A stretch of DNA of 64,000 nucleotides from assembly GCF_017811155.1 (NCBI RefSeq), contig NZ_JACVCV010000013.1:62001-126000 (forward strand), written 5' to 3'. The notes under the pieces are model-generated. The model made no database searches, had not been told where the DNA came from, and worked only from the letters and a program-made list of their open reading frames with translations. The stretch comes from Lunatimonas salinarum. Its GTDB lineage: Bacteria > Bacteroidota > Bacteroidia > Cytophagales > Cyclobacteriaceae. The position numbers and the translations under genes were made by a program. This document shows, piece by piece, positions 52,738 to 61,128 of this stretch (position 1 is the stretch's first letter; each line of letters begins with the position of its first letter).

Positions 52738-54243
52738 ATGTATCATAGAACCAGTAAATTTATCTACCAAACAATCTTCCATTTACTGCTAGTTTTTGGT
52801 TGTGTGACAACAGTGCATGCCCAAAGGAATATATTGCCGGCCGACACGTCTCTTGTGTCTTCCAGCGAAGTGATTGTCAACGGGAAGAGAATTCCCTATC
52901 AAGTAACAGTGGGCACTCAGCCGGTATACGGTAAAGATGGAGAAATTGATGCTGCGCTGTTTTATACCTATTACAAACGAAGTGATGTCGATCAGGTGGA
53001 TAACCGACCCATTGCATTTTCATTCAATGGAGGGCCGGGAGCTGCATCGGTATGGATGCATTTGGGTTATACAAGTCCGAAACGGCTGGAAATAAGTGAT
53101 GAAGGATATCCCATACAACCTTATGGCATCGTCGATAATCCACATTCCATTATAGATGTAGCAGATCTCGTATTTGTTGATCCGGTTAATACGGGTTTTT
53201 CACGCCTATTGAATGACGGTAAGCGTGAAGATTTTTTTGGCGTATATCAAGACATTACCTATCTGGCGGACTGGATTGACAATTTCCTGTCAAGACACGG
53301 ACGTTGGAGATCTCCAAAGTTTCTGATTGGGGAGAGTTATGCTGCTACACGCGTAGCGGGCTTATCCGGTGAACTGCAGGATAACCACGGGATTTACCTC
53401 AACGGAGTAATTATTGTTTCCGGAACAAAAATGGAACTACCTATTGCCAGTAATGAAGTACTTCAATTACCAAACTACGCTGCGGTAGCCTGGTATCACA
53501 AAAAGCTACCGGATGATTTACAGAAAAAAACCCTTACTGAAGTTCTCTCAGAAGTTGAAACCTACGCCATTGAGAAATATTTGCCGGCAGTCGAAAGAGG
53601 TGGATTTATTGGTGAAGATCAGAAACAGGAGGTTGCGGAAAAACTGGCCCGGTACACCGGTCTCAAAAAGGAATTCATCTTGGACCACAATCTGACCGTC
53701 CCTACTGGTGCTTTCAGAAAAGAGTTACTAAGGGATGAAGGATATTTCGTTGGTCTTTCGGATGCAAGGTATAAGGGCATAGATAAAATGGATGCTGGCG
53801 ATGCCTTTACCGGAAGTACGCCACCGGAGGCAGCTGCTTGGGATAATGCCTTCACGCCTGCCATTAACGCATATCTTCGAGATGATTTAAATTTTAAAAC
53901 AGACCTGCAATACCTTGTTTCCGGTCCGGTATTTCCTTGGCCATGGGATAGATTTACGGATGGGACCGGAGAGAAATTACGTAATGCCATGATGCAAAAC
54001 CCCAAACTTGAAGTATTATTTCAGGCAGGATATTACGACATGTTGGTCAATTATTTCAGACAAATGAATGGTATGTGGAAGCTTGATCCAAGCGGCAAAA
54101 TGAAAGACCGTTTTCACTTTAAAGTGTATGAAAGTGGTCATATGATGTACGTGCGGGAGGAAGATTTGGTATCTTCTACCAATGATCTCCGAGAGTTTAT
54201 TCAACAATCAGTTCCAATGAAGGGTGAAGAGGCAAAATATTGA
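52738..54243 (+). CDS. Secreted S10 serine carboxypeptidase
   Basis: A 501-residue exported peptidase of family S10 (carboxypeptidase Y type). FNGGPGAAS supplies the oxyanion hole, GES200YAA the nucleophile, D434 (GYYDMLVNYF) and H468 (ESGHMMY) complete the triad. S10 enzymes release C-terminal amino acids at acid pH and, in bacteria, are widespread as exported or lipid-associated forms. The ATG at 52738 is preferred over a GTG at 52732. It follows the DUF3863-like gene by 33 nt, and its end is marked by the hairpin at 54300-54321. With the HExxH peptidase at 22195-24222 it is the second exported peptidase in this polysaccharide region. Confidence 0.88.
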   Translation: MYHRTSKFIYQTIFHLLLVFGCVTTVHAQRNILPADTSLVSSSEVIVNGKRIPYQVTVGTQPVYGKDGEIDAALFYTYYKRSDVDQVDNRPIAFSFNGGPGAASVWMHLGYTSPKRLEISDEGYPIQPYGIVDNPHSIIDVADLVFVDPVNTGFSRLLNDGKREDFFGVYQDITYLADWIDNFLSRHGRWRSPKFLIGESYAATRVAGLSGELQDNHGIYLNGVIIVSGTKMELPIASNEVLQLPNYAAVAWYHKKLPDDLQKKTLTEVLSEVETYAIEKYLPAVERGGFIGEDQKQEVAEKLARYTGLKKEFILDHNLTVPTGAFRKELLRDEGYFVGLSDARYKGIDKMDAGDAFTGSTPPEAAAWDNAFTPAINAYLRDDLNFKTDLQYLVSGPVFPWPWDRFTDGTGEKLRNAMMQNPKLEVLFQAGYYDMLVNYFRQMNGMWKLDPSGKMKDRFHFKVYESGHMMYVREEDLVSSTNDLREFIQQSVPMKGEEAKY

Positions 54244-54614
54244 TGGAGGCTATTCATACCTCTAATGGAATGAAATCGAGTATGAGGAAAACTTCGACTG
54301 GGTGTAGAATGATCTACACCCTAATATTCCTAAACTCCTTTGCAGTCGTAACCCCTTTTAGGCCATTTGCAATGGCTTACTAAAGAACGTCTTAGTAAAC
54401 AAAAGTTCGCAATTTCGAACTCGGTCTGGCTTAGTTTTGAAAAGGCCTGTTATACACACATCTATTAAAAAATAACGGTCCTTTTATTTCATTTGTGATT
54501 TCTATGCGGATAACCTATTTTTAGCTGAGGGTGAGGCTAATTAAATTATAGGTCAGGAAATCGAGAATGCCTATGGCAAGCAGGCATGACGAAATCATCA
54601 CACAAAAGGATGCG
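54244..54614. other. Intergenic region between convergent genes
   Basis: These 371 bases lie between the S10 peptidase gene (plus) and the DUF433 gene (minus). They contain the terminator hairpin at 54300-54321. Downstream of the DUF433 gene on the minus strand, where its DUF5615/PIN-like toxin partner would normally start, no such protein could be read in any frame. Confidence 0.5.
54300..54321 (+). terminator. Terminator-like hairpin after the S10 gene
   Basis: A perfect 9-bp stem, gggtgtaga and tctacaccc, with loop atga, begins 57 bases after the S10 stop. No T-run follows, so it may work as an mRNA-stabilising stem rather than a classical terminator. Confidence 0.5.
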
Positions 54615-54851
54615 TCATCCTGAAATCTTCGTGTAGTTTGAATACTTTGATATTTTCCTCGCATAGGCTAAGCAAGCCAAGATATCTTCTTCTTCCAGTT
54701 TAGGATAATTGGCCAATATTTCAGCATGGGTTGTTCCGGCTGATAACAAGTCAAGAATTAAATCTACTGTGTATCGTTTATTCCTAATGGTGGGTTTCCC
54801 ATGGCAAATTTCGGGATTTATTGTGATTCTATTCAGAAGTTGATAGTCCAT
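54615..54851 (-). CDS. DUF433 antitoxin-like protein, orphan
   Basis: A 78-residue DUF433 protein: RITINPEICHGKPTIRNKR, TVDLILDLLSAGTTHAEILANYPKLEEEDILACLAYARK. These small winged-helix proteins are antitoxins usually followed, often overlapping, by a DUF5615 (PIN-like) toxin. None is seen after this one, so it may be an orphan that either lost its toxin or serves as a free regulator. It lies at the edge of a stretch with other decayed defence and mobile genes (56273-56949). Confidence 0.8.
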   Translation of the reverse strand: MDYQLLNRITINPEICHGKPTIRNKRYTVDLILDLLSAGTTHAEILANYPKLEEEDILACLAYARKISKYSNYTKISG

Positions 54852-54997
54852 ATGTTATGGTTACGAAATGTTCATTTAATTGGTTACTTGCTATAGAACA
54901 AAAGGGTTCGCCGACCAGCAAAGAACGGCACAGGTGTAATTTGCAAGTACTCCTTTCTATCGCCCTGATTTTTTGCATTTTCAATCCTGATCACGAT

Positions 54998-55993
54998 TCA
55001 GGGTTCAAGAATAGCAATCATTGATTCACCCATTGATTTGCCAATAAGGAAATAGGATGCGGCGTTTCGGTTCCAGTGATAGGACTGATCCGCTGGGGAG
55101 TCTTCTACGTTACGCCAGAAATCTCTTGTATCCACAACGTTGACATTGCCCATAAATTCCGGGTAATCCGCTACCGCCAATTGGGCCTCCATCAATGATA
55201 AGGCCCTAGGATGGGTTTCCTCCCAGCCCGACATGCCAGTCGTAGCAATTACAAATGGAAGGGTTGGAACGCCAAGGTCTTTTCGAACCTCCTGGATAAA
55301 CCGGATCATATTCTCCCTGTAGGCATCATTGGCCACTTGATTGATCCGGTCATTCCATCCCTGATGCCAGCCAAATCCCGCAATTTCATACCCCTGTCCT
55401 GTGTATGAGGGCACATGATCTTGCAAATTGCCTAAAACTTCATTTACGATGGATATCATCTGAACATAGTAGTATCCGGTATCTCCGGCAACGAGAGGAG
55501 GTTTTACATGCTCCAATTCACCCGGAGGGAAAAAATCAACCGCAAGGCTTTTGCCACCCCAGGCTGTTTTTATTAGCAGCACATCTTCATCGAAATGATC
55601 TCCTATTACATGGCCAAATTGCAATTCGGGGCCTATTGTATTTTCATTGGCACCAAAGCCAACCGTCAATCTTCCGGAATGAATTTTCTCCGCATTGTTA
55701 AAATAAATAAATACATCCTCCCGCATCTTCCATTCACCATGTTCATTTACTAGGTGCTGATATTCTCCCTTATCATCGTTTTCCACCAGGTAGTTCAGGT
55801 TTCCCCGACCTCCCTTTTCGATCTCACCATGCCCTACCATATTGGATTGTCCGGCAAGAATAACTATTTTCAGAGGTGTTGGACTTTTCTGCGCAAATGC
55901 GTTGAGAATCAATGTAAAAATGATGGAGTCGGGTAGTCCAATTCGTAGAAGGTTTGCCTGATGTCTTTTCATTAACAATGGATTTGAAGTCAT
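54998..55993 (-). CDS. SASA-family carbohydrate esterase (sialate O-acetylesterase-like)
   Basis: A 331-residue SGNH-fold esterase. LKIVILAGQSNMVGHG carries the nucleophile Ser50, GFGWHQGWND the oxyanion/Asn block, and YHWNRNAASYF near the C-terminus the catalytic His306, as in the SASA domain of sialate O-acetylesterases and some plant-cell-wall acetylesterases. The N-terminus has a hydrophobic stretch (SIIFTLILNAFAQ), so it is exported. ATGs at 55993 and 55972 are both possible. It is on the opposite strand to the polysaccharide genes, next to the relic region, and could remove acetyl groups from a glycan; a link to ulvan is uncertain. Confidence 0.8.
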   Translation of the reverse strand: MTSNPLLMKRHQANLLRIGLPDSIIFTLILNAFAQKSPTPLKIVILAGQSNMVGHGEIEKGGRGNLNYLVENDDKGEYQHLVNEHGEWKMREDVFIYFNNAEKIHSGRLTVGFGANENTIGPELQFGHVIGDHFDEDVLLIKTAWGGKSLAVDFFPPGELEHVKPPLVAGDTGYYYVQMISIVNEVLGNLQDHVPSYTGQGYEIAGFGWHQGWNDRINQVANDAYRENMIRFIQEVRKDLGVPTLPFVIATTGMSGWEETHPRALSLMEAQLAVADYPEFMGNVNVVDTRDFWRNVEDSPADQSYHWNRNAASYFLIGKSMGESMIAILEP

Positions 55994-56272
55994 ATAGTTA
56001 GTTTAATTTCTACGTATGATGGTACCTTGTTTAACGCAATTTTTCTTACCGATAAGCTACCCAATTTGAATGAGTTTTCCGGAATCAATTTAGACTTTTC
56101 TATTGAGTACCAATTGAAATAATTTCATTAATTCAGATTTCTTATGCTTAACCAAATTTTTTTGAGGAATCCTTTTACAGATGATTTTTCGGAATTAGTT
56201 TAAATTCAAGTACATTCTTTCTATTTTTAGCAACTGTATCCTTTTAGTAATCCGTTTCCACTTCTTTCTAGC
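55994..56272. other. AT-rich divergent intergenic region
   Basis: These 279 bases separate the esterase start (minus) from the truncated restriction-modification gene (plus). They are AT-rich with no gene; promoters for both directions would be expected, but no convincing consensus was found. Confidence 0.4.
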
Positions 56273-56470
56273 ATGGCGCTATTTCAAAACTCCGTACGAA
56301 AGAAATACCTCTCACACCAAGATCAGCAGCCCATGCTGGAGGCTTTTGAGGCCTATAGAAAGTATTTTCACAATGCTCAGATCCATGCAAATATCCGTGT
56401 CGCCAAAGAGGAGAAAAATCCACACGCCCGTAAAACCCCTTTAGGGGTTTCAAACCCCTGTGGGCCCTAG
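56273..56470 (+). pseudogene. Truncated type IIG-like restriction-modification methylase, 5' end only
   Basis: The first about 49 codons, MALFQNSVRKKYL ... EAFEAYRKYFHNAQIHANIRVAKEEKN, resemble the N-terminus of large Eco57I-type class I methyltransferase/restriction proteins of Bacteroidota (typically MxLFQKSVLKKYL ... YFHNPxIQENIRNxKEEQ). From about 56420 the sequence switches into the palindromic repeats at 56433-56539 and the frame ends in HARKTPLGVSNPCGP. The rest of the roughly 1,000-residue gene is gone, so this restriction system is dead and the breakpoint coincides with the repeat element. Confidence 0.55.
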
Positions 56471-56539
56471 CCCCGAGTCGCCACTCGGGGTAAAAAATAC
56501 AGATCCCCAAAATACCCCCAACCCTGGCAGGGCTTGAAT
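56433..56539. repeat. Stacked REP-like palindromes beside the RAYT relic
   Basis: Three palindromes follow each other: aaacccct-tt-aggggttt (56433-56450), ccccgagt-cgcc-actcgggg (56471-56490), and the imperfect accctggcaggg near 56521-56532. The last 35 bases match 4199-4233. The block ends at the stop codon of the decayed RAYT transposase, the arrangement expected of REP sequences and their transposase. Confidence 0.65.
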
Positions 56540-56949
56540 TACAAGAGATACCGAGGATCATAATTGACCCCAAATTCATTTAGCAGCAACACATACTCCT
56601 CCAAAGAACTGACTTTACGGTGATGCTGCTCCTGATTTTTGATGTAATCGACCACCCGACCAAGAGCAGAATACCCAAAAGTAAATGCCCCATATCCTTC
56701 TTGCCATCCTTCAAAATCATCAAAAAGACCTTGGGCTTTTATCATTTTATTGGATGCTAATTTTATGTCTTTTATGAGATTGGCTAAGGAAATAGATGGG
56801 TGCTGGGAAATAGCCATGTGTATATGGTCTTCCACTCCATTGATGCGATGAAATATAAACAGATGAAAAACTTGATCTATGAGCTGAAACTCGGCTAGAC
56901 TCCGACAGGTCACCGGAAAGACCTCCAAATTTGTCTCTGACCAAAAGAA
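56539..56949 (-). pseudogene. REP-associated/IS200-like Y1 transposase relic
   Basis: The minus strand encodes the C-terminal three quarters of a Y1 transposase: RINGVEDHIHMAISQHP with the HxH (HUH) metal site, KDIKLASNKMIK, and EGWQEGYGAFTFGYSALGRVVDYIKNQEQHHRKVS, where the tyrosine of DYIKNQ is the nucleophile. The N-terminal part is degraded: WSETNLEVFPVTCRS still recalls the usual VWSTKNRxxxLxxxCR, but a stop (56950-56952) precedes it and no start remains. It is most likely inactive. The protein type nicks single-stranded palindromes such as those at its 3' end. Confidence 0.7.
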
Positions 56950-57118
56950 TCAAGACCGCTTGCAATCCCATTCCAGAGCCTTTTTTGCCCCTGTTTTCGT
57001 TCTGTTGACCAGATCCTTAGGTTTTGCTGCTGAGCCGCAAATAGTTCAATGAAATTGCAAAATGCCGAATATTCTTGCGTATTTTTGCCGAAGTAAACCA
57101 CAACAGAAAATTTTTGTG

Positions 57119-58465
57119 ATGGCCATGAACATTGTGATTGCCGGTGCGGGTGATATGGGGTTTCATTTGGCGGAGCAGCTTAGCTTCGAACACAACGATA
57201 TCACCCTTATTGACCTCGATGCAGATGTATTGGAAAGTGCTTCCTCCCAATTGGATGTGCTTACATTACTGGGGGACTCGGCATCTATCGAGGTACTTAG
57301 ACGGGCTAATGTGCACCATGCCCATTTAGTATTGGCGGTCACCACCTCCGAAAAGACAAACCTGGTCACTGCGGTAATGGCAAAGCAACTTGGGGCCAAA
57401 AAGGTAATCGCACGGGTTCGCAGCCACGACTACCTGTTTTCGGAGAACCAAGGCTATTTTTTGAATCTGGGCATTGACTCCATCATTTCACCTTCCATGC
57501 TTTGCAGCAACGAAATCACCCGAATGATGAAAAATTCCACCTTTTCGGATGTGATGGAATTTGAAGGAGGCAAGCTCAATGTCGTGGGAATTACCCTGGA
57601 CCGGTATTCGCCACTGGTTAATAAGCGGCTTGCGGATGCCAGCACCGACCCGATTTTTGAAGATATTCGTATCATAGCACTGGTGAGGGATCAGATCACG
57701 ATTATTCCCAAAGGAGACACTTATATCAGAAACGGCGACCATGTGTATTTCATCTCAAATAAAAGCGCCGTGGAATCAGTCAAAGAATTGATCCGGCATA
57801 AGGAAGTGCAGATCAATCAGGTCATGATCATCGGTGGTGATGACTTGGCGTATTCTACTGCTAAGAAGTTAGAGGAGTCTTATCGGGTCACGCTGATACA
57901 CAACCAAAAGGAGCGTTGCAAGTGGCTCTCGCAGCGTTTGGACCACTCGTTGGTTATTCACGGGGATTATAAAAATATCAGCCTGCTCATCGACGAAGGC
58001 TTGGAAACCATGGATGGTTTTTTGGCGCTGACGGAAAGTTCGGAAACCAATATCATCACGAGCCTCAGTGCCAAGAATCACGGGGTGTATAAAACGATTG
58101 CGCATGTGGATACGCGGGAGTATATCCACATTTCCCACAGCATCGGGGTGGATTCGCTGATCAACAAGAAACTGGTAGCGGCGAATTATGTGAGTAGGTA
58201 CCTAAGGAAAGGGAACGTGGAGGCGATTGCCGGTATTCACGGTGTGGATGCGGAGTTTGTGCAATATGTCGTTACCAAAAATAACCGGTTGACGAAAAAG
58301 TCGCTTAAGAAACTTCATTTTCCCGAAACAGCTATTGTCGCCGGTGTGATCCGTGGCGAGGAGGTCTTTATTCCTGACGGAAACTTCCACCTTCAGCTGA
58401 ATGACAAAGCCATAGTGCTTGCCCTTCCTTCGGCTAAGCCGGTATTAGAGAGACTATTCAATTAA
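57119..58465 (+). CDS. trkA: Trk potassium uptake regulatory protein TrkA
   Basis: A 448-residue cytoplasmic protein from the ATG at 57119 (MAMNIVIAGAGDMGFHLA); an upstream in-frame ATG at 57062 adds a poor extension. It contains two TrkA_N Rossmann NAD-binding domains (GAGDMG at about 10-15; IIGGDDLAYSTAKKL at about 240) each followed by a TrkA_C domain, the classic duplicated TrkA layout. It gates the TrkH channel in response to nucleotides. The trkH gene starts 3 nt after its stop. Confidence 0.93.
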   Translation: MAMNIVIAGAGDMGFHLAEQLSFEHNDITLIDLDADVLESASSQLDVLTLLGDSASIEVLRRANVHHAHLVLAVTTSEKTNLVTAVMAKQLGAKKVIARVRSHDYLFSENQGYFLNLGIDSIISPSMLCSNEITRMMKNSTFSDVMEFEGGKLNVVGITLDRYSPLVNKRLADASTDPIFEDIRIIALVRDQITIIPKGDTYIRNGDHVYFISNKSAVESVKELIRHKEVQINQVMIIGGDDLAYSTAKKLEESYRVTLIHNQKERCKWLSQRLDHSLVIHGDYKNISLLIDEGLETMDGFLALTESSETNIITSLSAKNHGVYKTIAHVDTREYIHISHSIGVDSLINKKLVAANYVSRYLRKGNVEAIAGIHGVDAEFVQYVVTKNNRLTKKSLKKLHFPETAIVAGVIRGEEVFIPDGNFHLQLNDKAIVLALPSAKPVLERLFN

Positions 58466-58468
58466 AAG

Positions 58469-59920
58469 ATGATCCATTTTAAGGCGATTTTTAAAGTAAT
58501 GGGTGGACTACTCATGTTGTTGGCTGTCAGTATGATGCCCTGCATAGCGTTTTCCTATTACTATCGCAGTGGGGATGATTTTCCGTTGATCATGGCGGCG
58601 CTCATATCCGGGACGGTGGGGGCAACCCTGTTTTTTTCCTTTGCCTCCCAAGATCAAAACATTCGTAAACGGGAGGGATACCTCATCGTCGCACTGAGTT
58701 GGGTATTTATGACAATCTTTGGACTGCTCCCCTATCTTTTCAGTGGATCGATCGTCCATTTTCCGGATGCTGTTTTCGAAACGGTGTCTGGGTTTACGAC
58801 TACCGGTGCCACGATCTTGGAAGATATTGAAGCCGTCCCATCGGGCGTGCTGCTTTGGCGTAGCATGACCCAATGGATCGGAGGTTTGGGAATCATCGTA
58901 CTCACAGTAGCGATTTTTCCCTTGTTGGGGATAGGCGGTATTGAGCTGTTCGTAGCGGAAGCCTCGGGGCCTACCCCGGACAAACTGCATCCCCGGATAC
59001 AGGAAACGGCCAAACGGTTGTGGTTGGTTTATGTAGGATTGACAGTCCTGTTGATCATGCTGTTTAACCTACAAGGAATGACTTTTTTCGATGCGGTTAA
59101 TCATGGACTAACCACCATGGCGACAGGCGGATTTTCCACTAAGAATGCATCTATGGCGTATTTTTCGCAGCCGATCATCCAATACACGGCCATTTTTTTT
59201 ATGTTTTTGGCTGGCACCAACTTCACACTTATCTACTTGGGACTGAAGGGCAAGTTAAACCGGGTTTGGGCCAGTGATGAGTTTAAGGCCTACTTCATAT
59301 CAGTTTCTTTAGTGGTGATCTTCATTGCGGTTGCCGTTTACCTTGTTACCGGGATCCATTGGGAACAAGCATTTCGGGACACCCTGTTTCAAGTGGTTTC
59401 TTTGGTAACAACCACCGGCTTTGTAACGGCCGACTATACGGCATATAATTCAGGCCTCACCATCATATTCTTTATGCTGTTATTTACCGGGGCCTGTGCG
59501 GGGTCCACTTCGGGAGGGATCAAGTTTATCCGGCACTTGACCTTCGTGAAAAACTCCACCCTGGAGTTCAAGCGGCTTGTTCATCCAAGAGCCGTCATAC
59601 CACTAAAAATAAATGGGGAACGGGTCAATGGTCGAATAATCACCCATATTTTCACGTTTCTTCTGGTTTATCTGATGATTTTCGTATTGGGGAGTATCGT
59701 GATGTCTATTGCAGGTTATGACCTGCTGACCTCCTTTGGAGCGGTAGCTACCTCGCTTGGGAACGTAGGGCCTGCTATCGGAAACGTAGGTCCTACCGAT
59801 AACTTTGCGTTTTTCTCCCCTTTTGCCAAACTGTTTTTAAGTTTTTTGATGTTGTTGGGTAGGTTGGAGTTGTTTACCATTTTGGTACTGTTCACGCCGT
59901 TTTTCTGGAGAGCCAACTAA
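58469..59920 (+). CDS. trkH: Trk potassium transporter membrane subunit TrkH
   Basis: A 483-residue inner-membrane protein with four repeats of membrane-pore-membrane type. The pore loops carry the K+ filter glycines: GFTTTGATILED, GLTTMATGGFSTKNA, SLVTTTGFVTADY and SLGNVGPAIGNVGP. Together with TrkA it takes up potassium. The fourth pore region contains a direct repeat of GNVGP (two copies six residues apart). The two genes form a tight operon. Confidence 0.95.
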   Translation: MIHFKAIFKVMGGLLMLLAVSMMPCIAFSYYYRSGDDFPLIMAALISGTVGATLFFSFASQDQNIRKREGYLIVALSWVFMTIFGLLPYLFSGSIVHFPDAVFETVSGFTTTGATILEDIEAVPSGVLLWRSMTQWIGGLGIIVLTVAIFPLLGIGGIELFVAEASGPTPDKLHPRIQETAKRLWLVYVGLTVLLIMLFNLQGMTFFDAVNHGLTTMATGGFSTKNASMAYFSQPIIQYTAIFFMFLAGTNFTLIYLGLKGKLNRVWASDEFKAYFISVSLVVIFIAVAVYLVTGIHWEQAFRDTLFQVVSLVTTTGFVTADYTAYNSGLTIIFFMLLFTGACAGSTSGGIKFIRHLTFVKNSTLEFKRLVHPRAVIPLKINGERVNGRIITHIFTFLLVYLMIFVLGSIVMSIAGYDLLTSFGAVATSLGNVGPAIGNVGPTDNFAFFSPFAKLFLSFLMLLGRLELFTILVLFTPFFWRAN

Positions 59921-60063
59921 TGGTCCATCAACCTTAAGGGATGTCCAAAGGGGGTGGGTAGTTAGTTTAGGTGAGCTCCCGATGCGATTCGAAAATCGAA
60001 TCAATTACCAATCGGATGGTTTTCTACCCGATCGATAGGCTTAACCCGTTAAAAATCCAAAAA

Positions 60064-60861
60064 ATGAGTAATTCCTCTATTGAAGTGCCTGTTTATGCTG
60101 TATTTACCGATGAAGAACTCGGTTACATGGGAAATCCTGCATCGGTGGTAGAGTTATCCAAGCCGCTAGCTGTCGGTGATATGCAGGCCCTGGCAGCAGC
60201 ATATCGGCAGCCTGCCACGACTTTTTTAGTGCGAAACCCACGGCAGCCTGCCGAATTTTCGGTCCGCTGGTTTGCGCCTGACGAAGAGATTGGCCTATGT
60301 GGTCACGGTGCCGCCGCCGCAGGGGCCTATTTGGGGCAGAAATACAAAGGGCTGGAAACGTTTACGTTACGGTATGGCGCTGGATCAATGGAGGTACATT
60401 TTCAGTATCCGGATCAGGTTTCGCTGCTTTTGGAGGCGATTCCGGTCACCCAGGAGATCGAAGTGCCCGAGGCAATTCGAGCAGGGTTGGGCATTCCAAT
60501 ACTCGCTATGTACGAGACGGGTAATAAGCATTTGATCCTCACCGAATCCGAACATCACCTGCGAGCCATGCAGCCGAATTTTGAGTGGCTGCGTGCCAGC
60601 GAGATTTTTGGCTACGCCGTTACTGCTCCCGGAGACAAGGTAGATTTCGTAAGCCGCACCTTGGTACCCCATGTGCAGCAATTGGAGGATTACGCAACCG
60701 GGTCTTCCCATGCCATGTTGTCACCGTTTTGGTCAAAACGGCTAGCCAAGGCAAATATGACCGCCCATCAACTGAGCAGTAGGGGCGGCGCTTTCCATAT
60801 TCAAGTCACGGGTTCCAAAGTCCGGCTGACCGGCCATTTTCGACGGGAGAAGGAAGGCTGA
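60064..60861 (+). CDS. PhzF family isomerase-like protein
   Basis: A 265-residue protein of the PhzF (phenazine biosynthesis/diaminopimelate-epimerase-like) fold, from the ATG at 60064 rather than an upstream GTG/ATG-poor extension (59971). GNPASVV near residue 22 and CGHGAAAAGAYL near 85 are the family's marks; the second-half RTLVPH... YATGSSHAM is also typical. In PhzF itself a catalytic glutamate sits in LSETxF; here that position reads QPATTFLV, so the glutamate is absent. Many relatives share the PATTF form and have unknown activity. No phenazine genes are near. Confidence 0.85.
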   Translation: MSNSSIEVPVYAVFTDEELGYMGNPASVVELSKPLAVGDMQALAAAYRQPATTFLVRNPRQPAEFSVRWFAPDEEIGLCGHGAAAAGAYLGQKYKGLETFTLRYGAGSMEVHFQYPDQVSLLLEAIPVTQEIEVPEAIRAGLGIPILAMYETGNKHLILTESEHHLRAMQPNFEWLRASEIFGYAVTAPGDKVDFVSRTLVPHVQQLEDYATGSSHAMLSPFWSKRLAKANMTAHQLSSRGGAFHIQVTGSKVRLTGHFRREKEG

Positions 60862-61128
60862 AGCACGGCGCTAGGTGTTGATTCCAAGTGGATTGCGGGA
60901 GATTTGTTTTTTTTTGAATTTTGGTAATAATTTTAGTGAATTTTTAAGTAAGTGGTGTTTTGTCTAATTTTTCGAAATAATTATTTGCCGATGGTACGGT
61001 TGTTGCTTGTTCATTTTGCATAGTGGCCAAAAGTGGCTGTTATTTCGAATTTTTGTGCGGTATTATACTGCTAAAAAATAGAGGAAAATGAATTTTATTT
61101 ACCTCGTAAAACTAAAAAAAATACTATA
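60862..61128. other. Leader region of the arginine gene cluster
   Basis: No gene in these 267 bases. The stretch before argB is AT-rich, with tattatact near 61060 and poly-A just before the start; a promoter is expected but no clear TAnnTTTG box was found. I see no ArgR operator that I would defend. Confidence 0.35.

Noticed and set aside
56268-56579. Minus-strand 103-codon frame covering the palindromes
   Set aside because: Runs through the REP block and antisense to the methylase fragment; no domain features.
59750-59810. GNVGP direct repeat in trkH as a mutation
   Set aside because: The region corresponds to the fourth pore loop, and glycine-rich repeats here are normal for TrkH-family proteins.
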